IMG/VR virus record: IMGVR_UViG_3300027831_000001
Location: 1 to 64,000 of that record
Origin: a virus
DNA: 64,000 bases
Direction: 5' to 3' (one strand)
Shown: positions 29,129-36,049 of the stretch, piece after piece
Position numbering within the stretch: position 1 is the first letter of the stretch
How the letters are laid out: the number at the start of each line of letters is the position of its first letter
Position numbers and translations under genes: made by a program
Notes under the pieces: model-generated
What the model saw: the letters and a program-made list of their open reading frames with translations, nothing else
Databases searched by the model: none
Told to the model about the DNA's origin: nothing

Positions 29129-30702
29129 CGGCGAGCAGGGCCGAGCGGTGGGCCGACCTACCGGCTGACCTGCGGGCCGAGTTCATGGCCCGGCTGTACC
29201 CGACCAGGGAGGCCCGGGCGCGCCTGCGGTGGGACTGGTCATGGTGGGGCCGGCCCGAGCAGATCTGGCGGCCGGGGCCCGAGACCTACACGCTCATGAC
29301 GGCCGGGCGCGGGTTCGGCAAGACAAGCGCCGGGGCCCATGCCGTGCACTACGTGGCCCAGCACCCGGAGCTATGCGGGGGCCGGGTTGCCCGTGGGCCA
29401 GACGACCGAGCGGCCGGGCGCGGCGGCATGATCGGGATCGCGGGCCGCACGGCGAACGACGTCAACGAGACGATGGTGGACGGCGACACGGGCATCATGG
29501 CCTCGTGCCCGCCCGAGCTCCGGCCCGTGTGGAACAAGCAACGGATGACGCTTACCTGGGCCAACGGGGTCAAGGCGCGGCTCATGACCGGCGACGTGCC
29601 GGCCTCGTTCAGAGGCCCAAACTTCGGGTTCATCTGGGCCGACGAGCTGCCCCACTGGTCCAAGGCCGAAAAGAGCTGGAGCGCGGCCGAGGATGCCTTG
29701 CGCAAGTCCTCGGCCGGCCACCACCCCCGGGGCCTGATCACCAGCACGCCGCTGGGCACGTCGCTGATCCTCCGGCTGGCCTTTCAACTCGCCGACGGCC
29801 AACCCATCAAGGCGCCGCTGGGCACGCCCGAGCACGAGACCGTCATGGCGGCCGACCACTGCCGCTACCTGCGAAACCCTGACTCGAGGGTGATCGGCGG
29901 CTCGACCTACGAGAACGCCAGCAATCTGTCGGACCGCTTCATGACCCGCACGGTGGCCAAGTACGCGGGCACCCGGGACGGCGATCAGGAGATCGAGGGC
30001 CTGATCCGGCTCGGGACCCCCGGGGCCCTGTGGGTGCAGGACTGGATCCAGCGGTGCGAGGACGAGCAGATCCCGGCCGACGCCGATCGCCGCGCCGTGG
30101 TGGTGGACCCGTCGGTCTCGGACGGCCAGCGCGTCAAAGGCTCGGACGACGTGTGCGAGTGCGGGATCATCGGCACGGCCTACTCGGTCAAGCGGCGCCG
30201 GCTCTGGCTCACCCGGGATGCCTCGCTGGTGGCGCGCCCGCGCGACTGGGCCGATCGCGTCGTGGCCCTCGCGCTCGAGATCGACGCACACGAGATCGTG
30301 GCCGAGGACAACAATGGCGGCGGCATGGTGCGCGAGAACGTGGAAGCCGCATGGCTCCGCGCTCGCGCTCAGGGCCGGCGCAAGCCCAAGATCGTCTTGG
30401 TCACGGCCCACCGCAACAAGGCCGAGCGGGCAGCCTTCGCGGCCCCGGCCTGGGAGGCCGGCAAGGTCACGCACGTTGGGCCAGCGCGGCGCTGGGTCGC
30501 GCTCGAGAGGCAGCTGACCACCTACGACCCCAACCGCCCGCACGACCGGCAGCAAGCCGATCGCATGGACGCTGCGGTCTGGGCCGCCCTGCACCACCTG
30601 GGCGACGGCACGGACCGGGCCCGCGTCTCCCCGCTCACGACGGCCGAGGCCTGGACCAGGATCGCGGCCGGCATGGGGCGCGCGGCCCAGGGGCGGGGCT
30701 AG
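29125..30702 (+). CDS. terL: Terminase large subunit
   Basis: 525 residues. The ATPase has Walker A Thr-Ala-Gly-Arg-Gly-Phe-Gly-Lys-Thr-Ser (59-68) and Walker B Phe-Gly-Phe-Ile-Trp-Ala-Asp-Glu (167-174). The RNase H-type nuclease shows Val-Val-Val-Asp-Pro-Ser (325-330) and Ile-Val-Ala-Glu-Asp-Asn-Asn-Gly (391-398). It drives genome packaging and cuts the concatemer. Complete length. Its TAG end is shared (CTAG) with the converging small gene. Confidence 0.9.
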   Translation: MTASRAERWADLPADLRAEFMARLYPTREARARLRWDWSWWGRPEQIWRPGPETYTLMTAGRGFGKTSAGAHAVHYVAQHPELCGGRVARGPDDRAAGRGGMIGIAGRTANDVNETMVDGDTGIMASCPPELRPVWNKQRMTLTWANGVKARLMTGDVPASFRGPNFGFIWADELPHWSKAEKSWSAAEDALRKSSAGHHPRGLITSTPLGTSLILRLAFQLADGQPIKAPLGTPEHETVMAADHCRYLRNPDSRVIGGSTYENASNLSDRFMTRTVAKYAGTRDGDQEIEGLIRLGTPGALWVQDWIQRCEDEQIPADADRRAVVVDPSVSDGQRVKGSDDVCECGIIGTAYSVKRRRLWLTRDASLVARPRDWADRVVALALEIDAHEIVAEDNNGGGMVRENVEAAWLRARAQGRRKPKIVLVTAHRNKAERAAFAAPAWEAGKVTHVGPARRWVALERQLTTYDPNRPHDRQQADRMDAAVWAALHHLGDGTDRARVSPLTTAEAWTRIAAGMGRAAQGRG

Positions 30703-31016
30703 GGCTCGCCCCTGGCTACCGCGATCACGGACTGGAGCCACGGCGGCAGATCGTGATCTCCGTGCGCCTCCACGCGCACCAGCACGGCCCGCCCTATGCC
30801 TCGCTCCGCTTGCTCGCGCCGGTCCTTCCGGGCCTGCTCGTCGTACTCAGCTTCCCACTTCGCGCGCCGTGCTGTCCTGGCCGCAGCCACCTTCGCCGGG
30901 CTGTGCTGCGTGCAATAGAACTTCCCGCCCTCTTGGACCGTTGCCCGCCGCGAGCATTGAACGTAGTGGTAATCCCGCATGCGCTTCACGCAGCACCGAT
31001 CGACCGACGCACTCAT
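30699..31016 (-). CDS. Small zinc-finger-like protein, 105 aa
   Basis: ATG 31016 is 6 nt after TAGGTG (class B). Cys-Cys, Tyr-His-Tyr-Val-Gln-Cys-Ser and Phe-Tyr-Cys-Thr-Gln-His in the first 40 residues give a plausible Cys/His zinc site. A Lys/Arg/Glu-rich helix follows, then a small hydrophobic C-terminus. Antisense islet between terminase and portal. Unrecognised. Confidence 0.6.
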   Translation of the reverse strand: MSASVDRCCVKRMRDYHYVQCSRRATVQEGGKFYCTQHSPAKVAAARTARRAKWEAEYDEQARKDRREQAERGIGRAVLVRVEAHGDHDLPPWLQSVIAVARGEP

Positions 31017-31072
31017 GCAACACACCTAGCACACTGGACCATCACGCGCAACCCGCCCCGTAGGCTCCCGCC

Positions 31073-32737
31073 GTGGGCCTGCTCTCCCGACTGCTCCGCC
31101 GCCAAGACTCCCGGCCCCTCGCCGCCCTGGCCCGGCGCGACCACTGGGGGACGGCCTCGCCGGGCGGCCGTTGGGTTGGCCCCGGTGGCCAGGGCGGAGC
31201 CACCGATCGCACGGCCCAGACGAGCTGGGATCCCGGCTACCCGGTGGACCAGTGGCTGGCCGATGCGCTGCTGAGCGCCAACCCGTTGGCCCGTCGGATC
31301 GCGTCCCAAGAGCCCGAAGACGCGACGCGCGAGGGCTACGACCTCGTAGGCCTAGACCCCGGGGCGGCCGATGCCGTCGAACAGGCATGCGAGGGGGGCG
31401 AGCACGGCCGCGGCCTGGGCCTCTTGTCCGTCCTGGCCAAGGCCCGCACGTGGGCCCGGGCCTACGGCGGCGGCGCCCTGGTGCTCCTGGTGGACGACGG
31501 CCGGCCGTACGACCAGCCGATCGACCGCTCGAACATCCGGGCCGTGCGCGGGATCTTGGACGCCGATCGCTACGAGCTCACGGTGCAGCGGATCGGGATG
31601 GACCGCGACGAGCCGCAGACGTGGGGCAAGCCGCAACTCTACCGGTTGAACCTCAACCGCGGCGGCGGGGTGGGCCAGGTTGCGACCGTCCACGCCGATC
31701 GGGTCGTGCGGCTCGACGGCGTGCCGCTACCTCGCCGGTTGAAGCTCCAGCGGCAAGGCTGGGACGGCTCGATCTTTGACCAGTGCTTCTCGGCCCTGCG
31801 CAACTACGGCGCGACGCTCGACCAGGTGGCCGAGGCCGTGTCGATGCTGAACCAGGGCACGCTCACCTCTGAAGGCCTGGCCGAAGGCCTCGAGACCGAG
31901 CAAGGCCCGGCGATCTGGGACGCCCGCATGCTGGCCCTTCGGCGCTCCGCCGGCATGTACAACGACATCGCGCTCGGGCCCGGCGAGACCTACCAGGTGC
32001 ACAATCGCAGCATGGCCGGCTTGGGCGAGGCCGTGCTCGCGCTCGAGGACGCCTTGATCGCCGCGGCGGACGGCATGCCCCGCTTGGTGCTCTTGGGCAA
32101 GCTCACCGCGGGCTTCAGCAACGGCTCCAACGGCGAGCTCCGGGCCTGGTACGACACCGTCGCGGCTCGCCAGCCCCGCCACTACACGCCAGCGATCCAG
32201 GCCGTGGTGGACCTGGTGATGCTGTCCCACGAAGGCCCGACGGGAGGCCAGCGCCTGCCCTACACGGTGGAGTGGCGCCCGCTCTGGTCGCTCAGCGAGA
32301 CCGAGCAGGCCCAGCGCGACCTCGCCCGAGCCCAGCGCCGCGCCACCGATCTGGGCGCCCGTGTGATCGACCGAGCCGAGGCCCGCCGCGAGCCCGCGGT
32401 GCTCGAGCTCTACGGCCCCCTGGATCCGGACGCGCCCGAGGAGGGACCGCCGGGCTCCGAGCCGCTGGACAGCGACGCTCCGCTGGCCGACGCGCCGGAC
32501 GACGGCGTGATGCCGGAGGGCGTGGTGTCGCTCGTGTCCACGCCGCCCAGCACGGCCCGACCGCCGGCCGACTTGCTGACCGAGGAAGAGGCCTGCGCGG
32601 CCGCCCGGATCAACGTGCGCCGGCTCCGACGGCTCATGCGCTCCGGGGCCCTGCCCTACTGGGATTTCGGCGGGGAGTGGAAGGTCTCGGCGGCCGACCT
32701 GGCCGCCCTGGGATCTAGCCACCACGTGGCCCCCTAG
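31073..32737 (+). CDS. Portal protein with C-terminal helix-turn-helix domain
   Basis: 554 residues, GTG start 6 nt after TAGGCT. Residues 1-450 fit the DUF1073-type portal family: Asn-Pro-Leu-Ala-Arg-Arg-Ile near 69, Tyr-Gly-Gly-Gly-Ala-Leu-Val near 126 and Leu-Gly-Lys-Leu-Thr-Ala-Gly-Phe near 343. The portal is the dodecameric DNA gate. An acidic linker (about 440-500) leads to Leu-Leu-Thr-Glu-Glu-Glu-Ala-Cys-Ala-Ala-Ala ... Arg-Arg-Leu-Met-Arg-Ser-Gly-Ala-Leu-Pro-Tyr-Trp (about 501-530). That matches an excisionase/MerR-like HTH_17 module including the wing (Trp-Lys-Val-Ser-Ala-Ala-Asp-Leu). Such a fusion is unusual. Confidence 0.8.
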   Translation: MGLLSRLLRRQDSRPLAALARRDHWGTASPGGRWVGPGGQGGATDRTAQTSWDPGYPVDQWLADALLSANPLARRIASQEPEDATREGYDLVGLDPGAADAVEQACEGGEHGRGLGLLSVLAKARTWARAYGGGALVLLVDDGRPYDQPIDRSNIRAVRGILDADRYELTVQRIGMDRDEPQTWGKPQLYRLNLNRGGGVGQVATVHADRVVRLDGVPLPRRLKLQRQGWDGSIFDQCFSALRNYGATLDQVAEAVSMLNQGTLTSEGLAEGLETEQGPAIWDARMLALRRSAGMYNDIALGPGETYQVHNRSMAGLGEAVLALEDALIAAADGMPRLVLLGKLTAGFSNGSNGELRAWYDTVAARQPRHYTPAIQAVVDLVMLSHEGPTGGQRLPYTVEWRPLWSLSETEQAQRDLARAQRRATDLGARVIDRAEARREPAVLELYGPLDPDAPEEGPPGSEPLDSDAPLADAPDDGVMPEGVVSLVSTPPSTARPPADLLTEEEACAAARINVRRLRRLMRSGALPYWDFGGEWKVSAADLAALGSSHHVAP

Positions 32738-32999
32738 TGGCCAACGCTCCGCCGAACGTGAGCAGTGCGCGCTCGCGCAAATCGGCGTCGGTCCCCTCGG
32801 GCTCCGTGTCCGTTGCGGGGCGCCGCAGGATGGACGGGCCGCTGAGCCAATCGGCCGGGCCCCTGAACGACTCGCCCGTAGCCGCGAGATCCAACGTCGC
32901 CCGGACGCCCGTGGGGAAGGTGAGCGTCTGCGTGAGCACGGACGGAGCGACCACGAGCGTGGCAGCACCGGCGAGGAAGCGGCGGCGGGTGGCCTTCAT
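32715..32999 (-). CDS. Exported protein with Tat-type signal, 94 aa
   Basis: ATG 32999. The N-terminus Thr-Arg-Arg-Arg-Phe-Leu-Ala-Gly followed by Ala-Ala-Thr-Leu-Val-Val-Ala-Pro-Ser-Val-Leu is a twin-arginine signal pattern. The mature part is short and polar. Export by the Tat route is inferred. A GGGGGTGAAG stretch before ATG may serve as ribosome-binding site. The 3' end overlaps the portal gene end by 23 nt on the opposite strand. Confidence 0.55.
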   Translation of the reverse strand: MKATRRRFLAGAATLVVAPSVLTQTLTFPTGVRATLDLAATGESFRGPADWLSGPSILRRPATDTEPEGTDADLRERALLTFGGALATRGPRGG

Positions 33000-33352
33000 G
33001 GCTTCACCCCCGGCAAGTGCGAGCGGCGCCACGATGCCACCGATGCGCGAGACGAACACCCGGCCATCCCGGGCCAAGTGCTCCGGGCGGGGCCGGGGGC
33101 ACCGCGACGTGCCAGACGTACGCATGCGAGGGCCACGCGATCTTGACCCCGCCGCCGCAGCTTCTCGCCCATGACCGTCCAGGGGCACCCCGGGCAGCGC
33201 TGCAAGACGTCCACGGCGTGACCCAGGCGCCGTGCCTCACGGGCCAGCCGGCGCGCCCGCTTGCGTGACCGCGTGCGGTGGATGCTGGCTAGCCGCGAGC
33301 GCCTAGGGCCGATCCGGTGGCTCACGGCAATGAGCCATTCGGTGGCCTTCAT
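32996..33352 (-). pseudogene. Small gene with three apparent one-base insertions
   Basis: ATG 33352 (Met-Lys-Ala-Thr-Glu-Trp-Leu) overlaps the upstream stop. The start frame is open to 32996. Between about 33160 and 33010, however, GC-rich third positions and sensible residues move to the other two frames (Val-Lys-Ile-Ala-Trp-Pro-Ser-His-Ala-Tyr, then Glu-His-Leu-Ala-Arg-Asp-Gly-Arg-Val-Phe-Val). Removing one base from each of a GGGG, a CCCCC and a GGGGG run restores one clean frame of 117 codons ending in ATGA. Probably sequence error or decay. Function unknown. Confidence 0.5.
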
Positions 33353-33567
33353 GGCTCCACCCCCGGCTCGTCTGGCGAAGGCACGTACGGCCCCCACTGG
33401 GTCACGGCCTCCGCGATGTAGCTCCCACCGTAGATGCGGATGTATCGCTGGCAGGCATCCGGCGTGGTGGCCGTAGGCCGGTCAACGGTCACCAGCTCGC
33501 CGCACACCCAACGGCCGCCGCCGCCACGCAGGCGCACCCACCAAAACCCGTCTTGTCGATCGCTCAT
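33349..33567 (-). CDS. Small Trp-rich protein, 72 aa
   Basis: ATG 33567 (Met-Ser-Asp-Arg-Gln-Asp-Gly-Phe-Trp-Trp) is 8 nt after TAGCGT (class B). Beta-prone: Trp-Val-Arg-Leu, Arg-Trp-Val-Cys-Gly-Glu-Leu-Val-Thr-Val, Tyr-Ile-Arg-Ile-Tyr. Stop overlaps the next gene (ATGA). Unrecognised. Confidence 0.6.
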   Translation of the reverse strand: MSDRQDGFWWVRLRGGGGRWVCGELVTVDRPTATTPDACQRYIRIYGGSYIAEAVTQWGPYVPSPDEPGVEP

Positions 33568-33615
33568 GCCTACCCACGCTAGCATGCCGGTCGCGTCTGT
33601 GCTAGCGTATTGCGA

Positions 33616-35523
33616 ATGAACACGTACGCGAAGCTTCTTGATCACCTGCGGTCCGGCCCGGTGGGTCTAACCTTTCTCCGCGACGCCCTGGAGGATCTGC
33701 TAGAAGCCCTGGCCCGCGACCTAGGCCGCACGGTCGATCCGGCGACCCCTGAGGCCGAGGTTGCCCGGGCCGCCGCCGAGATCGACCGCTTGGCCCGGGC
33801 CGGCACGTCTTGCTTGGTCGTCGCCGCAGAGCCGCCCGCCCAGGCCATGGAGTCCCTGGTGGCGCTTGGCTGGTCCTGGGTCCCGATGCGCTCGGAGATG
33901 GTGCGCGACGGCGCGATGCCGATCCGGGTGGCCTGGACGTCCTCCGCGATCCGCGGTCCCAGCTGCGGGGCCCTCTGGCTTGTCGGCGCCACGCAAGCGA
34001 TGGCCGCGGAGGCGCGCCGGGGCCTTCGCCGCCCGCCCGGGGTGACGATCACGACCGGCATGGTGGATCGGTCGGTTCCGGCGGGTGTCGAGCCCGTGAT
34101 CCGGGACACCGACACGACCGATCCGCCAAGCGATCCCGAGCCCGTGCTGCCTCCGGGGTGCTCGATGCGGCCGGCTACCAGCCCGCCGTCATGGTGGGTC
34201 GTGCACGGGCTGGGCCACATGGTTGGGAGCGGATCGTCGCCAGATGCGGCTGCGCATGACGCGTGGGCGCTGTTCGGACGCTTCATGTCCCGGGAGGACT
34301 ACGAGGCCCTGGTGGCCGCGGATCTCCGCGAGCTCGCCACAGCACGACGGCTCGACGACGCGCGCTTTGCCTTGGACGCCGCCGGGGTTGGGGACGGCGA
34401 CATCGCGGCGAGGATCGGTGTTCTCGCATCGGATGCGACGCACTTCCAGGCCACGGCCGCACGGCTGCGCAAGGACGTAGCCGATGCCCAGGAGCGCGAG
34501 CGGCTGGCCTGGGCAGAGCGCGACCGAGCCTCGGAGCTTGCCAACGAAGCCGAGCGCCGCGTGGCCGCCATGGAGGCCGAGCGGGATGCACGAGCGCGCG
34601 ACCGGCTCGGCCTTGAACAGCAGGCCCAGCGAGGACGCGAGGCGGAGCGCGAGCTGGCCGACGCGCGCGAGGGTTGGCTCAGGGCTGAGCGACGGGCCGA
34701 GCGGGTGGCCGACCTGGAGCGCCGCCTGGAGGCCGAGCACGACGCGACCCATGCGGCGGAGCTCCGAGCCGAGGCCGCGGAAGACCGTGTCCTGGAGTTG
34801 ACGGCCGCGCGCGGCCATGCCCGCGAGGAAGCCGATCGTCTGCGCCTCCTGGCGAAGTCGCGAGCGGCCGAGATCCTCGCCCTACTCGACCAGGTCCGCG
34901 CCGCGGAGGGCGAGGCCGACCGAGCGAAGGCCGACGAACTCGTGGCCCGGCAGCGGCATGCTGCCCTGGGAGACCTGTACAACGCTGAGCGGGCCAGGTT
35001 GATCGCCGAGCGGGACGCGTATGCCCGCGACTGGGCGGAAGCCGTGGGCGAGTGCGACGCGGCCCGGGCCATGACCGAGCGGACCAACGAGCTCTTGGCC
35101 ACGATCGAGCTGCGCGAGCGCGACGGATTGGCCCGCCTGACCGCCGAGCGCGACGAAGCCCTGGGCAAGCTCACCGCCGTGACCCAGGAGCGTGACAAGG
35201 CCTGGGCCACGGCCAAGCGGGCGGCCGCCATGCTGCCCCCGATCAAGATCTTCCGCTCGCCGGAGCCGGGCGTACGCGAGCGCGTCGTGTTCCCCGACGG
35301 CTCGGTATGCGTGGAGCGAGAGACCATGGACGACCATCGACGGCAGGGGCAGCCGTGGGTTGTCCTCTGGGAGGTCTCGCCGCCGTACCCGGCCGAGTCG
35401 ATGGCGGCCGACTGGTCGCACGAGCGGCGGCGCGGCTGGGATCAGGCCCTCGCCGCGCTGACCCAGTCCCGCGATCGCGCGGGCGTCATGCTCCTGGGGC
35501 CCGAGGATCCCGACCATGACTAG
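33616..35523 (+). CDS. Long coiled-coil protein, 635 aa
   Basis: ATG 7 nt after TAGCGT (class B). Residues 1-210 form a globular part with Ala/Leu-rich helices and a Gly/Pro/Thr linker at about 155-190. Residues about 220-530 are an uninterrupted Ala/Glu/Arg/Leu coiled coil (Arg-Glu-Arg-Leu-Ala-Trp-Ala-Glu-Arg-Asp-Arg-Ala). The C-terminal 100 residues are again globular (Val-Phe-Pro-Asp-Gly-Ser-Val-Cys-Val). It may be a scaffold, an anti-host structural factor or a fibre; nothing decides. The last four bases overlap the next small gene. Confidence 0.7.
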   Translation: MNTYAKLLDHLRSGPVGLTFLRDALEDLLEALARDLGRTVDPATPEAEVARAAAEIDRLARAGTSCLVVAAEPPAQAMESLVALGWSWVPMRSEMVRDGAMPIRVAWTSSAIRGPSCGALWLVGATQAMAAEARRGLRRPPGVTITTGMVDRSVPAGVEPVIRDTDTTDPPSDPEPVLPPGCSMRPATSPPSWWVVHGLGHMVGSGSSPDAAAHDAWALFGRFMSREDYEALVAADLRELATARRLDDARFALDAAGVGDGDIAARIGVLASDATHFQATAARLRKDVADAQERERLAWAERDRASELANEAERRVAAMEAERDARARDRLGLEQQAQRGREAERELADAREGWLRAERRAERVADLERRLEAEHDATHAAELRAEAAEDRVLELTAARGHAREEADRLRLLAKSRAAEILALLDQVRAAEGEADRAKADELVARQRHAALGDLYNAERARLIAERDAYARDWAEAVGECDAARAMTERTNELLATIELRERDGLARLTAERDEALGKLTAVTQERDKAWATAKRAAAMLPPIKIFRSPEPGVRERVVFPDGSVCVERETMDDHRRQGQPWVVLWEVSPPYPAESMAADWSHERRRGWDQALAALTQSRDRAGVMLLGPEDPDHD

Positions 35524-35695
35524 CCCATGCCCGCTCTGCGGCTGCCCTGCCCCGGGCGGCCATGCCTGCTCGACCGTCCCGGCGCTCCCGCCCGTGCCGC
35601 TTGTGGTGGACCACCGGGGACGCCGGGCCCTGGTGGTGGCCGAGCCACCGGCCCCGCGTGAGCAGCGGGGTGAGCCGGTGCGCCGTCGCGGGTAG
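35516..35695 (+). CDS. Small Cys-rich protein, 59 aa
   Basis: ATG 35516 overlaps the coiled-coil gene's end. It opens Met-Thr-Ser-Pro-Cys-Pro-Leu-Cys-Gly-Cys and has a further His and Cys, a likely small zinc knuckle. A beta hairpin (Pro-Leu-Val-Val-Asp ... Ala-Leu-Val-Val-Ala-Glu) and a basic tail follow. Unrecognised. Confidence 0.55.
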   Translation: MTSPCPLCGCPAPGGHACSTVPALPPVPLVVDHRGRRALVVAEPPAPREQRGEPVRRRG

Positions 35696-35700
35696 TGTGC

Positions 35701-35845
35701 TAGGGTGGTCGCGCTTGTAGCGGTGCCCTGGTCCGCTGGTAGATGGGGCGCGCAACACAGGCCAGCCTGTGCGCGATGGGTTCGACTCCGAAAAGCCGGA
35801 CAAGCAAGCAAGGGCGGGACTCGCAAGGGTTCCGCCCTTCTCTTT
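35701..35845 (+). ncRNA. Structured small RNA 1 with cloverleaf-like fold
   Basis: An extended -10 (TGTGCTAGGGT, hexamer 35701-35706) predicts a start at 35713. From there GCTTGT pairs with ACAAGC at 35800-35805, extended by CGG/CCG. Three internal arms follow: GCCC/GGGC, a strong CACAGG-ccag-CCTGTG arm flanked by CGCG/CGCG, and a weak arm with the T-loop-like GGGTTCGACTCC. I could not fit a normal anticodon arm, so it is tRNA-like, not a clear tRNA. An intrinsic terminator follows. Confidence 0.6.
35810..35845 (+). terminator. Intrinsic terminator of RNA 1
   Basis: Stem AAGGGCGG (35810-35817) / CCGCCCTT (35832-35839) followed by CTCTTT. Confidence 0.75.
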
Positions 35846-35862
35846 GGTGCCGGGTAGTGTGC

Positions 35863-36028
35863 TAGAGTGGCCGCGCTGGGGAGCCAGCGCGAAGGTGGCC
35901 ACCGGGCAGCGATCCAGCCGCGTCGTAGCTCAGCCGGGGAGAGCACCGAGATGATCGGAGGACGGCCGCACACCCAAGCGGCCCAGCGCGTGAAGGGCGG
36001 GACTTGTAAGGGTTCCGCCCTTCTTTTT
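35863..36028 (+). ncRNA. Structured small RNA 2 with tRNA D-arm-like element
   Basis: The promoter copy GGGTAGTGTGCTAGAGTGG (hexamer 35863-35868) repeats that of RNA 1. A 9-bp closing stem CGCGCTGGG (35872-35880) / CCCAGCGCG (35982-35990) encloses hairpins: GGTGG/CCACC, GCTC/GAGC within GTAGCTCAGCCGGGGAGAGC (a canonical-looking tRNA D-arm), CCGA/TCGG and GCCG/CGGC. No matching acceptor or T-arm was found, so it is not called a tRNA. A terminator nearly identical to that of RNA 1 follows. Confidence 0.6.
35993..36028 (+). terminator. Intrinsic terminator of RNA 2
   Basis: Stem AAGGGCGG (35993-36000) / CCGCCCTT (36015-36022) followed by CTTTTT. It is an almost exact copy of the RNA 1 terminator. 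Confidence 0.8.
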
Positions 36029-36049
36029 GGTGCCGGTAGCCTCGCGCCC

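Noticed and set aside
35713-35990. Two tRNA genes
   Set aside because: D-arm-like and T-loop-like segments are present, but I could not build a 7-bp acceptor with a 5-bp/7-nt anticodon arm carrying U33 in either. They are reported as structured RNAs instead.
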